This document shows positions 1 to 10,000 of a stretch of 64,000 nucleotides of DNA, in pieces (the first letter of the stretch is position 1; every line of letters starts with the position of its first letter). The notes under the pieces are model-generated. The model was not told the DNA's origin. It was given only the letters and a program-made list of their open reading frames with translations, and did no database searches. The stretch is from positions 1 to 64,000 of the forward strand of contig NZ_JAINZZ010000024.1 of assembly GCF_019890725.1 (NCBI RefSeq), given 5' to 3'. Made by a program: the position numbers and the translations under genes. The stretch is from Actinacidiphila acidipaludis. Lineage in GTDB: Bacteria; Actinomycetota; Actinomycetes; Streptomycetales; Streptomycetaceae.

Positions 1-341
1 TCCAGTCGCAGCTCCAGCACCGCCAGGATCACACCGCCGGCCGCGACGATCGCCGAGCCCCAACGGGTGCGCTCGGCAAGGGACATGAAGGCGGCCGCCG
101 GGATCGTGCACACCGCGCCGATCAGATAGGCGAGGAAGACCGCCATGCCGTGCTCCGGCCGCTCGCCCCGGGCGAGCTGCACCAGCGACACCACGAGCTG
201 CACCAGCGCGAGCAGGGTGACGACGGCCATGCCGGCGAAGTGCCAGTCCTTGGTCGGCGAGTCACGGTACGCGGCGTAGCCGCACCACGCCGCGAGGAGC
301 AGCGCCGTGACGGAGACCGTGATGATGACCGCGTCGACCAT
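1..341 (-). CDS. Small integral membrane protein, partial (C-terminus outside window)
   Basis: The gene reads leftwards off the window edge; about 113 residues are visible from an ATG at 341. The protein begins MVDAVIITVSVTALLLAA and shows roughly four hydrophobic segments at about residues 3-22, 38-58, 68-86 and 98-112. Short polar loops separate them, such as RDSPTKDWH and RGERPEH. I recognise no catalytic motif, and it resembles the small conserved membrane proteins common in Streptomyces. It diverges from the methionine transport operon and is probably unrelated to it. The function is unknown; the stop codon is not in the window. Confidence 0.75.
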   Translation of the reverse strand, partial: MVDAVIITVSVTALLLAAWCGYAAYRDSPTKDWHFAGMAVVTLLALVQLVVSLVQLARGERPEHGMAVFLAYLIGAVCTIPAAAFMSLAERTRWGSAIVAAGGVILAVLELRL

Positions 342-487
342 GCGAAAACTGTATTACGGGCGGTCACCCCGCCCGATTCCGCCCCCGGCCTCCCGGCGGC
401 CGGCGCTCCCGCCCGGCACTGTGTCCGCATCATGAACAAACGGACCACCATTCGGAACCCGGGCGGATCTCTGCTTTACTGGGGCAC

Positions 488-586
488 ATGACCACGACGA
501 ACCGCCGCTGCCACGCGACCGAGGCGACCACGCCCGGTGTCCGCTGCATGCCCGGCCGGCGTCGTGCGTGTCGAATGTGTGACTGA
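488..586 (+). CDS. Candidate 32-residue Cys-containing leader peptide upstream of metN
   Basis: An ATG directly preceded by GGGGCAC opens a 32-codon frame. It starts MTTTNRRCHATEA and ends GRRRACRMCD, followed by TGA inside the string TGACTGACTGA. Four Cys, two internal Met and many Arg in so short a frame are unusual. The frame lies about 230 bases before metN, in the mRNA leader where an attenuation peptide would sit. Actinobacterial sulfur-assimilation operons often carry short Cys-bearing leader peptides; I infer a similar role here, but the sequence does not match a leader I can name. It could equally be non-coding. Confidence 0.4.
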   Translation: MTTTNRRCHATEATTPGVRCMPGRRRACRMCD

Positions 587-820
587 CTGAGGGCCCCGAC
601 CATCTGACTCCCGCGCCCCGAAGCGGGACCGGCGGCACGTCCGCGCGCCGCCCTCGTCGTCCCACCCCCTCCTCCCGGCCGAGGCCGGCAGGAACCCACC
701 CCGCGCCACACCCACCGCCGCCGCGCCGCGCGCGCGGCCGGTCGCGCACGGCCCTGTCCGGGCCCGCCCGCGTGCCGCGGAGCACCGCACATCCCCCCGC
801 ACCCGGCGGACGTCACCGCC
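587..820. other. GC-rich leader between the short ORF and metN
   Basis: About 230 bases with no other credible gene. It is rich in self-complementary GC runs, which would fit a structured 5' leader. By eye I found no match to the conserved SAM-I or SAM-IV riboswitch cores and no clear rho-independent terminator. Confidence 0.4.
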
Positions 821-1957
821 GTGTGCCCCGACGTGATGGACACGATCGTGATCACCACCACCGACCTGCGCAAGGTCTACCGCTCGCGCGGCCGTGAGGT
901 CAGCGCCCTGGACGGCGTCGACCTGACCGTCCGCGAGGGCGAGGTCCTCGGCGTCGTCGGGCGGAGCGGAGCGGGCAAGAGCACCCTGATCCGCTGCGTC
1001 AACCTGCTGGAACGCCCCACCTCGGGCACCGTCGAGGTGGCCGGCCGCGACCTGACCGCGCTGGCCGGCCGCACCGACCGGGCGCCGGCCGCGCTGCGCG
1101 CCGCCCGCGCCGGCATCGGCATGGTCTTCCAGCACTTCAACCTCCTCTCCACGCGCACCGCGCAGGAGAACGTCGAACTCCCGCTGGAGATCCTCGGCCG
1201 CGCCGGCCGCCGCGACCGCGCCCGCAGGGCCCGCGAACTCCTCGACCTGGTCGGCCTGTCCGACGAGCAGGCCCGGGCGTACCCCGCCCAGCTCTCCGGC
1301 GGCCAGAAGCAGCGCGTCGGCATCGCCCGCGCGCTGGCCGGCGACCCCAAGGTGCTGCTCTCCGACGAGGCCACCTCCGCGCTCGACCCGGAGACCACCC
1401 GCGCGGTGCTCGGGCTGCTGCGCGACCTCAACCGGCAGCTCGGCCTCACCGTGCTGCTCATCACGCACGAGATGGACGTGGTCAAGGCCGTCTGCGACTC
1501 GGCGGCCCTCATGAAAGGCGGACGCATCGTGGAATCCGGCACCGTGGCCGAACTCCTCGCCACCCCCGGCTCGGAACTCGCCGGCGAGCTCTTCCCCGTC
1601 GGCGGCGTGCCCTCCGGCCCCGACCGCACCGTCGTCGACCTGACCTTCCACGGCGACAGCGCCAGCCGGCCGGTGATCTCCCAACTGGCCCGCACCTACA
1701 ACGTCGACGTGTCGATCCTCGGCGCCGCCATGGAGACCGTGGACGGCCGGCAGGTCGGCCGGATGCGGATCGAACTGCCCGGCCGGTTCGAGGACAACGT
1801 GGTGCAGATCGGCTACCTGCGCGAACTGGGGCTGCAAGTGGACATCGCCGACGTCACCGGCGAGGCCGACGTCACCGGCAGCGCCGCCCCCCGTGCTCCC
1901 GGCGCCGCCGCTGCTCCCGGTCTTCCCGGTCTCGCCGCCGCGGAGGCCGCGAAGTGA
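821..1957 (+). CDS. metN: Methionine ABC importer ATP-binding protein MetN
   Basis: ATPase subunit of the D/L-methionine importer, acting with MetI and MetQ at the inner face of the membrane. It has Walker A GRSGAGKS at about residues 47-54, the Q-loop VFQHFN, signature LSGGQKQR near 158, Walker B VLLSDEATSALD near 177-188, and the H-loop ITHEMD. The C-terminal portion, about 270-345, is a NIL domain, which in E. coli MetN binds methionine and causes trans-inhibition. The end is Ala/Pro-rich. I chose GTG 821 because GGCGGA lies 11 bases upstream; ATG 836 is the alternative. The stop overlaps metI by four bases, so the two are translationally coupled. Confidence 0.95.
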   Translation: MCPDVMDTIVITTTDLRKVYRSRGREVSALDGVDLTVREGEVLGVVGRSGAGKSTLIRCVNLLERPTSGTVEVAGRDLTALAGRTDRAPAALRAARAGIGMVFQHFNLLSTRTAQENVELPLEILGRAGRRDRARRARELLDLVGLSDEQARAYPAQLSGGQKQRVGIARALAGDPKVLLSDEATSALDPETTRAVLGLLRDLNRQLGLTVLLITHEMDVVKAVCDSAALMKGGRIVESGTVAELLATPGSELAGELFPVGGVPSGPDRTVVDLTFHGDSASRPVISQLARTYNVDVSILGAAMETVDGRQVGRMRIELPGRFEDNVVQIGYLRELGLQVDIADVTGEADVTGSAAPRAPGAAAAPGLPGLAAAEAAK

Positions 1958-2658
1958 CCTGGTCCGAGATGGAGCCGCTGCTCTCCCAGGCGCTCGGTGA
2001 GACGCTGCGGATGGTCGCCTGGTCCACGGTGATCGCGGTGGCCGCCGGACTGCCCGTCGGCGTCCTGCTGGTCCTCACCGACCGCGGCGGCCTGCTCCGC
2101 AACCTCCCGGTCAACCGCGCGCTGGGCGTCGTGGTGAACGTCGGCCGCTCGCTGCCGTTCGTGATCCTGATGATCGCGCTGCTGTCCTTCACCCGCGGGA
2201 TCGTCGGCACCACCATCGGCTGGCAGGCCGCCGTCGTGCCGCTGTCCGTCGGCGCCGTGCCGTTCTTCGCCCGGCTCGTGGAGACCGCGGTCCGCGAGGT
2301 CGACGACGGCCTGGTCGAGGCCGTGCGGGCGATGGGCGGCAGCACCTGGACGGTGGTCCGCAAGGTCCTGCTGCCCGAGTCGCTCGCGTCCCTGCTCGCC
2401 GGGGCGACCACCACCGTGATCGCGCTCATCGGCTACTCGGCGATGGCCGGGGTGGTGGGCGGCGGCGGACTCGGCGACCTCGCCCTGCGCTACGGCTACC
2501 AGCGGTTCGAGACCGGCTTCATGTGGGTGATCGTGGCGCTGCTCGTCGTCCTGGTCACGCTCGTGCAGCTCGCCGGCGACCTCGCCGCCCGGTCCGCGGA
2601 CCGGCGCCGCCGCGGCCCGGCTCCCAGGCTGCGGCTGCTGCGGCCGCGCACCCCCTGA
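1954..2658 (+). CDS. metI: Methionine ABC importer permease MetI
   Basis: Membrane-spanning subunit of the methionine importer, 234 residues, the usual family size. Hydrophobic segments lie at about 20-42, 57-78, 92-106, 150-172 and 196-218. The conserved EAA loop, with EAVRAMGGS near 122-130 followed by a Pro-Glu-Ser turn, is the coupling helix that contacts MetN. The GTG start overlaps the metN stop (GTGA). The protein ends in a basic tail. Its place between the ATPase and the lipoprotein confirms the assignment. Confidence 0.95.
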   Translation: MTWSEMEPLLSQALGETLRMVAWSTVIAVAAGLPVGVLLVLTDRGGLLRNLPVNRALGVVVNVGRSLPFVILMIALLSFTRGIVGTTIGWQAAVVPLSVGAVPFFARLVETAVREVDDGLVEAVRAMGGSTWTVVRKVLLPESLASLLAGATTTVIALIGYSAMAGVVGGGGLGDLALRYGYQRFETGFMWVIVALLVVLVTLVQLAGDLAARSADRRRRGPAPRLRLLRPRTP

Positions 2659-2740
2659 GTTTCCCCCCACACCCTGGCCCCGCGACGTTGCGGGGCTGCA
2701 CCACCCATCTCCGTACATGGTCGAGAAAGAGGCACTTTTC

Positions 2741-3586
2741 GTGCGTACCACCCTGACGTTCACCGCCGCCGCCCTCGCCACCGGGGCCCTCGCCCTGGGC
2801 CTGACCGCATGCGGCTCCTCCGGCTCCGGCTCCCACGCCTCCGACGCCTCGGGCCCGCTCGTCGTCGCCGCCAGCCCCACCCCGCACGCGCAGATCCTGG
2901 ACTTCGTCCGGGACCACCTGGCCAAGAAGGCCGGTCTGGACCTCCAGGTCAAGGAGTTCTCCGACTACGTCCTGCCCGACACCGCCACCGAGCAGGGCGA
3001 GGTCGGCGCCAACTTCTTCCAGCACAAGCCGTACCTGGACGACTTCAACAAGAAGAACGGCACCCACATCGTGCCCGTGGTGGACGTCGAACTGGAGCCG
3101 CTCGGCCTGTACTCGCACAAGGTCCACTCGCTCGCCGGGCTGTCCGACGGCGCGAGCGTCGCCGTGCCCAACGACACCACCAACGAGGCGCGGGCGCTGA
3201 CCCTGCTCGCCGACAACGGGCTGATCACGCTCAAGGCCGGGACCGGCCAGACCGCCACCCCCGCCGACATCACCGCCAACCCCAGGCACCTGACGTTCAA
3301 GGAGCTGGAGGCCGCGGAACTGCCGCGCTCGCTGGACGACGTGGACGCCGGCGTCGTCAACGGCAACTACGCCATCCAGGCCGGGCTCAACCCGGCCAAG
3401 GACGCCCTCGTCCTGGAGAAGGCCGCCGGCAACCCCTACGCGAACTTCCTCGCCGTGAAGAAGGGGAACGAGAACGACCCGCGGGTGCGCAAGCTCGCCG
3501 AGCTGCTCAACTCGCCCGAGGTGCGCACGTACATAGAGGACACCTTCAAGGGCGCGGTCATCCCCGCGTTCGGCAAGGCCGCCTGA
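2741..3586 (+). CDS. metQ: Methionine-binding lipoprotein MetQ
   Basis: Extracytoplasmic substrate-binding lipoprotein of the NlpA/MetQ family, 281 residues. GTG 2741 is preferred because AAAGAGG lies just upstream at 2728-2734; a longer frame from ATG 2717 has no such signal. The N-terminus has a basic start, a hydrophobic stretch and a lipobox LTAC, so the Cys should be lipidated by Lgt and the signal cut by LspA. Family features are present: ASPTPHAQILD, the PYLDDFN region, SVAVPNDTTNEARAL, and the NGNYAIQAGL segment. It follows metI after an 82-base gap, so it may have a higher expression level than metNI. Confidence 0.95.
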   Translation: MRTTLTFTAAALATGALALGLTACGSSGSGSHASDASGPLVVAASPTPHAQILDFVRDHLAKKAGLDLQVKEFSDYVLPDTATEQGEVGANFFQHKPYLDDFNKKNGTHIVPVVDVELEPLGLYSHKVHSLAGLSDGASVAVPNDTTNEARALTLLADNGLITLKAGTGQTATPADITANPRHLTFKELEAAELPRSLDDVDAGVVNGNYAIQAGLNPAKDALVLEKAAGNPYANFLAVKKGNENDPRVRKLAELLNSPEVRTYIEDTFKGAVIPAFGKAA

Positions 3587-3686
3587 CCCCGGGCCGCCTG
3601 ACCCCGGGCCGCAGGACCTCGCGCCGTCGTGACCCCAGGTCCGCGGGGGCCCGTGCCCGCCGTTCGCCACGGCCGGGTACGGGCCC

Positions 3687-4499
3687 TCAGCCGTACCGCA
3701 GCCAGTACACGTCCGTGGTGTACGGCATCTCGACCGCGTCGCTGCCCCGCGTCGCGTCGTGCGCCCCCAGCACCGCCTCGACCTCCGCACGGACCCGTGC
3801 CTGCGCGGCCGGGTCCAGCACGGCTATGTGGCTCGACGACATCATGCGCTCCACCACGTCCTCCACGGTCGTGGAGTGCGGGTTGGGCCAGTGCCGCTCC
3901 TCGATCACGCCCCAGCCCTTGCGCTCCTCGAACGCCTCCCGCCACGCGCCCGGACCGACGCCGGGACCCGCGCCCGGATCACCGGGCAGCGAACCCAGCG
4001 GCGGCCGCGGCAGGTCCCGCGGCGCCAGCCGGAAGTAGATGTCCTGGTAGTCGCGCACCCACGGCACCGAGGTGTCGTAGGTGTTCCACACCAGTGCCAG
4101 CGCCCCGCCCGGCCGCAGCAGCCGCTCGACCTCGGCCAGCGCCTCGTCCTCCTGGAACCAGTGCCACGACTGCGCCGCCACCACGGCGTCCGCACACGCG
4201 TCCGGCAGTCCCGTCGACTCCGCAGTGCCGGCCGTCACCGCCACCCCCGGCAGCAGCTCCGCCATCCGCTCGCGCATCTCCGGCACCGGCTCGACCGCCA
4301 GCACCTCGGCGCCGGTCAGCGCCAGCAGCCGGGTGAACTTGCCCGTCCCCGCGCCGAGATCGACGACCGTGCGGCCCGCCTCCAGGGGCAGCGCGTCGGC
4401 CAGCGCGGCGAGCGCCGCGAGCGGATAGGAGGGCCGGGAGCGCTCGTAGACCCCCGCCGCCCGCTGGTAACCGACTCCTGCTGCGTGGTGCACTGTCAC
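3687..4499 (-). CDS. Class I SAM-dependent methyltransferase
   Basis: Predicted small-molecule methyltransferase of the Methyltransf_11/25 type, 270 residues. The SAM-binding core is clear: motif I VVDLGAGTGKFTRLL, the acidic VEPVPEMRE at the end of strand 2, GTAESTGLPD, then the QSWHWF segment and LLRPGGALALVWN. The C-terminal half carries family-specific elements (VRDYQDIYF, a Pro/Gly-rich insert, VVERMMSSSHIA). I chose the GTG at 4499 giving VTVHHAAGVGYQRAA, since homologues start near this point; longer frames are low-complexity. It converges on metQ with about 100 bases between the stops. The methyl acceptor is not predictable. Confidence 0.85.
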   Translation of the reverse strand: MTVHHAAGVGYQRAAGVYERSRPSYPLAALAALADALPLEAGRTVVDLGAGTGKFTRLLALTGAEVLAVEPVPEMRERMAELLPGVAVTAGTAESTGLPDACADAVVAAQSWHWFQEDEALAEVERLLRPGGALALVWNTYDTSVPWVRDYQDIYFRLAPRDLPRPPLGSLPGDPGAGPGVGPGAWREAFEERKGWGVIEERHWPNPHSTTVEDVVERMMSSSHIAVLDPAAQARVRAEVEAVLGAHDATRGSDAVEMPYTTDVYWLRYG

Positions 4500-4686
4500 G
4501 CGGGCTGACGGTAGCAGTATCGGATGACGTCCACGGATATCCGCCCTGACCGGCATTCCCCCTACTCTGGAAGGGCGTTCGTCACAGCCCCGGGCCGCCG
4601 CACCCCGCGGCGACCCTGCCCGGCGGACGCCGCGCCTGATGCTGCATGCTGTGCAATCCACACATGCCCTGGTTACGGAGCAGCGA

Positions 4687-5361
4687 ATGACAGCCACCTT
4701 CCCGGACATCACCCTCAGCACCGAACGCCTGGTGCTGCGCCCGTACGAGGCGGCCGACATCCCCGCGCTCGTGGAGATGATGAACGACGAGCTGGTCACC
4801 GCCTGGACCGGCGTCCCGTATCCGTACACCACGGCCGACGCCCGCGACTTCGTCTCCCGGGGCGCCGGCGCCGAGCGCACCCAGGGCCGCGGGCTGGTGC
4901 TGGCGGTCACCGAGTTCCTCACCCAGCGGCTGGTGGGCACCGTGACCCTCCAGCGCACCGACTGGCGGATCCGCGCCACCGAGATCGGCTACCTCACCGC
5001 CCCCTGGGCCCGCGGCGAGGGCTACGCCAGCGAGTCGGTGCTCGCCGTCTGCCGCTGGCTCTTCGACGAACAGGGCTTCCAGCGCGTCGAACTGCGCACC
5101 GCCGCCGACAACACCGCCTCCCAGCAGGTCGCCCAGAAGATCGGCTGCGTCAGCGAGGGCGTGCTGCGCGCCGCCGGGATCGTCCGCACCCGCGCCGAGG
5201 ACCGCGCCGGCGACGACGCGGAAGGCTGGACCGAGACGCGCACCGACCTGCTCGTGTGGAGCCTGCTCCCGGAGGATCTGGACGACACCCTGGAGCCCGG
5301 ACCCGAGGCCGAGCTCTACGACTCCGGCAGCGCCTCCACCGCCTACGCCGACTGGCGCTGA
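4687..5361 (+). CDS. GNAT family N-acetyltransferase (RimJ/RimL-like)
   Basis: Acetyl-CoA-dependent N-acetyltransferase of the Acetyltransf_3 group, 224 residues. It opens with LSTERLVLRPYEAADIPALV, the usual RimJ/L-type beginning. Mid-protein it has EIGYLTAPWARGEGYASESV, the acetyl-CoA pyrophosphate loop with its R/Q-x-x-G-x-G/A pattern, followed by NTASQQVAQKIG, the typical helix after the cofactor loop. The ATG at 4687 follows GGAGCAGCGA. The C-terminus adds about 40 acidic residues. It diverges from the methyltransferase across a 187-base gap likely to hold both promoters. The substrate is unknown. Confidence 0.85.
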   Translation: MTATFPDITLSTERLVLRPYEAADIPALVEMMNDELVTAWTGVPYPYTTADARDFVSRGAGAERTQGRGLVLAVTEFLTQRLVGTVTLQRTDWRIRATEIGYLTAPWARGEGYASESVLAVCRWLFDEQGFQRVELRTAADNTASQQVAQKIGCVSEGVLRAAGIVRTRAEDRAGDDAEGWTETRTDLLVWSLLPEDLDDTLEPGPEAELYDSGSASTAYADWR

Positions 5362-5497
5362 CCGCGCCGCCACGGCCGCCGGCCGCCCGGGTTAGGGTTC
5401 TCCCCCGGGCCCTCCGCCGCGACCTGCCGGAGAGGAACCCGCACGCCCCGTCACAGGGACCCGCAGCGATCCGCACACGGCATGGAGGCAGAAGACG

Positions 5498-6727
5498 ATG
5501 GCCGACCGGGTCACCGTGATCGGATGGGACGGCTCACCCCTGTCCGAACCCGCCCGTGCCGCACTGGGCGCCGCCACCCTGGTGGCCGGCACCCGCCACC
5601 ATCTCGCCCTGCCGGACGTGCCCGAGGGTGCCGAGCAGATCGTCCTGGGCAGCATCGAGATCGCCGCCCGCCGGATCGCCAAGCACCGCGGCACCGCGGT
5701 CGTGCTCGCCGACGGCGACCCCGGCTTCTTCGGCGTGGTCCGCGCCCTTCGCGCCCCCGAACACGGCCTGGAGATCGAGGTCGTCCCCGCCGTCTCGGCC
5801 GTCGCCCAGGCCTTCGCCCGCGCCGGGATGCCCTGGGACGACGCCCGCGTCGTCGTCGCCACCAGCCGCACGCTGCGGCGCGCGGTCAACGTCTGTCGCG
5901 CCTACCCCAAGGTCGCCGTGCTCACCTCGCCCGGCGCCGGGCCCGCCGAACTCGCGCTGCTGCTCACCGGGGTGCACCGCACCTTCGTCATCTGCGAGGC
6001 GCTCGGCACCGAGCAGGAACAGGTCACCGTCCTCACCTCCGACAAGGCGGCCGACCACATCTGGCGCGACCCCAACGTCGTCCTCGTCGTCGGCAGCACC
6101 TCCTCCTCCCGGTCGCTGCGCTGGGGCGACCCGCAGCCCGGCGCCGCGAGCCGGGTCGGCGGCTGGATCGCCGGCCGCGACCCCGGCTTCCCCGGCGACG
6201 TCCGCGGCTGGGCGCTGCCGTCCTCCGAGTACGGAGGGAACGTTCCGGCACAGGTGCGGGCGCTCCAACTCGCCCGGCTGGGCCCGCGCACCGGCGACCT
6301 CGTGTGGGACATCGGCGCGGCGGACGGCGCGGTCGCCGTCGAGGCGGCCCGGTTCGGCGCGGCCGTCATCGCCGTCGAACGCGACGCCGACGCCTGCGAC
6401 TGGATCACCGCCACCGCACGCGGCCACGGCGTCCAGATGCACGTCGTGCACGGCACTGCGCCCGCCGCCCTGGAGGACCTGCCCGAACCCGACGTCGTGC
6501 GGATCGGCACCGCCGACGCCGCGGTCACCGCCGCCTGCGCGGCCCGCAGGCCCGAGCGGATCGTCACCTCCGCGGCGAACCGCGATCAGGCCGAGGCGGT
6601 CACCCGGGCACTGGAGGAGGGCGGTTACGACGTCGAGCGGTCCCTGGTGCAGTCCGTCGAACTGGGCAGCGACTGGACCGAACGCGAGCGCGCTGTGACC
6701 TTCGTCCTCAGCGGCACCCGGCGCTGA
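5498..6727 (+). CDS. cobL: Precorrin-6Y C5,15-methyltransferase (decarboxylating), CbiE-CbiT fusion
   Basis: Bifunctional corrin-ring enzyme of cobalamin synthesis, 409 residues. Residues about 1-200 are the CbiE methylase half (ADGDPGFFG, PAVSAVAQAFARAG, NVVLVVGS). Residues about 225-400 are the CbiT half, with the junction sequence SSEYGGNVPAQVRALQLARLG and the SAM motif VWDIGAADGAVAVEAARFG. Together they methylate C5 and C15 and remove the C12 acetate carboxyl. The CbiT motif reads IGAADG rather than the common VGAGSG, but the fold residues look intact. It precedes the BluB-CobT gene on the same strand with a 343-base gap. No other ring-modifying cob genes are nearby. Confidence 0.93.
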   Translation: MADRVTVIGWDGSPLSEPARAALGAATLVAGTRHHLALPDVPEGAEQIVLGSIEIAARRIAKHRGTAVVLADGDPGFFGVVRALRAPEHGLEIEVVPAVSAVAQAFARAGMPWDDARVVVATSRTLRRAVNVCRAYPKVAVLTSPGAGPAELALLLTGVHRTFVICEALGTEQEQVTVLTSDKAADHIWRDPNVVLVVGSTSSSRSLRWGDPQPGAASRVGGWIAGRDPGFPGDVRGWALPSSEYGGNVPAQVRALQLARLGPRTGDLVWDIGAADGAVAVEAARFGAAVIAVERDADACDWITATARGHGVQMHVVHGTAPAALEDLPEPDVVRIGTADAAVTAACAARRPERIVTSAANRDQAEAVTRALEEGGYDVERSLVQSVELGSDWTERERAVTFVLSGTRR

Positions 6728-7070
6728 TCGCCGAGCCGTCCCAGGGCCCACCGGCCCACCCCCCGGGGGGTGTTGGGAACGGGACCGCCAACGTGTCGCG
6801 GTGTAGCACGTTTCCGCTGGTGGCGCGGGGAAATGCGGGCATCGTGTGAGATACGTCCCGAGGTGCGGACGGGGGAGCGGACGGCCTCCCGCAGCGGGGT
6901 AGGCTGACGGATCGTTGTGCCGTCGCCGTACGTTGACGGGCCGTTCAGGTGTTCGGGCCGTCCGTCGCCCGACGTGCCGCATCCCTGGCACGCTCGTTGT
7001 TGTTCCCAGGGGCTGCGGCACGGGTGGCACGGCGGCTGGAAGGAGCGAAACCGATGGGCGAGGGGCAGGC
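6728..7070. other. Intergenic region between cobL and the BluB-CobT gene
   Basis: The region holds a perfect 16-base palindrome (CACCCCCC followed by its complement) at 6757-6772. This could act as a transcription stop for cobL, although no T-run follows. The rest probably carries the promoter and leader of the next gene, whose ribosome site is AGGGGCAGGC at 7062-7070. I looked for a cobalamin riboswitch B12 box and did not see one. Confidence 0.45.
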
Positions 7071-10000
7071 ATGACGGACACCGGTCAGATCCCCGGCGAG
7101 GGGCTGCCGGAGAACGGCGTCGGGGATGCGGCTCTTCCGCCGCACACCGGCCTTCCCGGCAACGGCGTACCGCAGCAGGCCGGGTGGGGCACGGACCCGC
7201 TGGCCGGCCAGGAGGCGCCCGGGACCGGCTACACCTACCTCGACCAGCAGCCCGGCGCGGGATCCGGTCTCGACGACGAGGACGACGCCCTGCTCATGCC
7301 CGGTTCCGTGGGCGCGTGGAGCGACCCGCAGCCGGTGCCCGCCCAGCCGCAGCCGCACCTCCAGCAGCCGCCGCAGGGCTACGCGCAGCCGCAGGTGGTC
7401 AACGTGATCTCGGTGGAAGTGCCCACCGAGGTCCCGGTCGAGGCGCCCGTGCTGCAGATGCCGCCCACCACCCCGCGCCGGCCCCTGCACATGGGCCCGC
7501 CGGTCACCGACACCCCGTCCGGCGGCGTGTCCGTGCGCTCGCTCTCCGACCGCGGCCCGGCCGTGGCCACCGCCGGACCGCCCACGGCGGGCCCCGAGTA
7601 CCTCGACGTGCCCCGGGACGAGGCCATCCCCGCGCAGCAGACCGGCGAGCCCACCGCCGCCGGCTGGCCGCAGGCGGGCGGTGCCTCCCGGGTGTCCCTC
7701 ATCCCGCACGCCGACAGCGTGATCCCGGCGCAGGCGTCGGCCCCCTCGGTGTCCGAGGGCGCGGGCATCCCGTCGCCGACCCCGCCCAGCGCTCCCACCG
7801 CCTCCGTGGACGGGCCGCAGTTCGCCCGGCCGGAGCAGGTCCCGGCCGCCGAGCCCGCGCCGGCCGCCGAGTCCGTCCCGGTCGGCGGGGCTGAGGTGCC
7901 GCCGGCGCCCGTCGCCGCCGCGGCCCCCGCGGCGCCCTCCGTCAACACGCCCGCCGAAGCGTCCGGTTCGGCCCCGAGCGGCCCCGTGGCGTTCCTGCCG
8001 GGCGACGGTCCGGTGGCCGCGGCCGTGCCCGTGCAGGGGCTGCCCGGCGTCGTCGGGCTTCCCGTCGCCCCGGCCGTCCCCGCCGCGTCCGGTCCGGCGG
8101 ACGCCGCGCCGGGCGCGCACGCTGCCGCGGACGCCGTCCCGGCGCCCACCGCTGCTCCGGCCGGCGCCCCCGCGACTGCTCCCGCGGAACCGGCCGGTGT
8201 CGCCGCCGCGACCGCCGACGCCCCGCAGAGCGCGAGCGGTGGGACGGACGCCGCGGACGCGGCCGGCAGTCCTGCCGCCGAGGGTGTCGCCGTGCCCGCC
8301 CAGGACGGCCCGGCACTGCACGTCGGGCCCGAGGCTCCGGTGGCGACGGGGGAGAGCACCCCCGTGCCCGCCCAGGCCGTGGCCGCCGCCGAGGCACCTG
8401 CCGAACCCGAGGCACCCGCCGCTGACGCCGTTGCGGAACAGGGGCCTGCGCCCGTCGGCGCTCCCGAGACCGTTGTGGCCGTCGCCGCGCCCGAGGGCGA
8501 AGCACCGGCCAGGCAGGCGCCTGCGCCCGAGGCGGAGGTCGTGCCGGGCGCCGAGCCGGGCGTGACCGAGGAGCCCGCCGCAGCCGCGCCCGTGGTGACC
8601 CCTGCGGAGCCGAACTCCGCCGCCGCGCACGGCGGTTCGGAGGAGGCGGTGCAGGAGAAGCCGTCCACCGCCGCCGGGACCGGCCGTCGGCGGGCGCCTG
8701 CCGCCCGCGAGGAGGAGCCCCCGGCGCCGCCCGCCGAGGAGGCCGCCCCGCCTGCGGCCGCGGCCGCAGGTGTCCCGCAGACACCGGCCGCCGAGGCCGG
8801 ACCGGAGGGTCCGGAGTCCGCCGCCACGGCGGAGAACGCTGCCGTCGCCGCCGAGGTACCCGCCGCGCCCGCGCGAGGCCGTCGCGCCCGCCGTGCCGCG
8901 GCCCCGGCCGCCGCCCCGCCCGCTGTCGAGCCGCACGCCGCCGAGCAAGTCACCGAGGCCGGCGAGCCGGTCATGACCGGGGCCGCCGAGCCCGCGGCGG
9001 CGGAGGCCCCCGTGGTGGAGCCGCCCGTCGTCGAGGTGCCCGCCGTCGAGGCGCCCGATGCGGATGCGGCCGCAGAAGAGGCCCCCACCGCGGACGGGAC
9101 CGCCTCCGGCGAGCCCGTCGCGGAAGTGGCCGCAGCCGACGAGCCCGCCGTCGAAGCGCCCGCGGAGGCGGAGCCGGCCGCTGAAGTGCCCGCCACCGCC
9201 GTGCCCGTGACCGAAGTGCCCGTGACCGAGGCGCCCGCAGTGGAGGAGCCGGTCGCCGCCGAGCCGGCGGCCGAGCCGTCCGCTCCCGAGCCGGCGGCTC
9301 CGGAGGTGGCGGCCGTTGCCGCCGCGGAGCCGCAGCCCGCCGCCGAGCCGTACGACCCGGCCGTGCGTGACGCCGTGCACCGGGTCATCCGCGAGCGCCG
9401 CGACATCCGCAACGGCTTCCGGTCCGACCCCATCCCGCACGAGGTGCTGCTGCGCGTGCTGGAGGCGGCGCACACTGCGCCGAGCGTCGGCCACTCGCAG
9501 CCGTGGGACTTCGTCGTGATCCGCTCCGAGAAGACCCGCGAGCGGATGCACCAGCTGGCGATGGCCCAGCGCGAGGCCTACGCCAAGTCGCTGCCGAAGG
9601 CCCGCGCGCGGCAGTTCCGCGAGCTGAAGATCGAGGCGATCCTCGACACCCCCGTGAACATCGTGGTCACGGCCGACCCGACGCGCGGCGGCCGCCACAC
9701 CCTCGGCCGGCACACCCAGCCGCAGATGGCCCCCTACTCCTCGGCCCTCGCCGTGGAGAACCTGTGGCTCGCCGCCCGCGCCGAGGGGCTGGGCGTCGGC
9801 TGGGTCAGCTTCTTCGACGAGCGCCAGATGGTGGAGGAGCTCGGCCTGCCCGAGCACCTGGAGGTCGTGGCGTACCTGTGTGTCGGGTACGTCGACGAGT
9901 TCCCCGAGGAACCCGAGCTGATGCAGGCCGGCTGGTCGCAGCGGCGTCCGCTGTCCTGGGTCGTGCACGAGGAGGAGTACGGCAACCGGGCGCTGCCCGG

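Noticed and set aside
488..820. SAM riboswitch before metN
   Set aside because: I looked for the conserved cores of SAM-I and SAM-IV and found no match, so none is claimed.
6728..7070. Cobalamin riboswitch before the BluB-CobT gene
   Set aside because: No B12 box or matching stem could be seen by eye.
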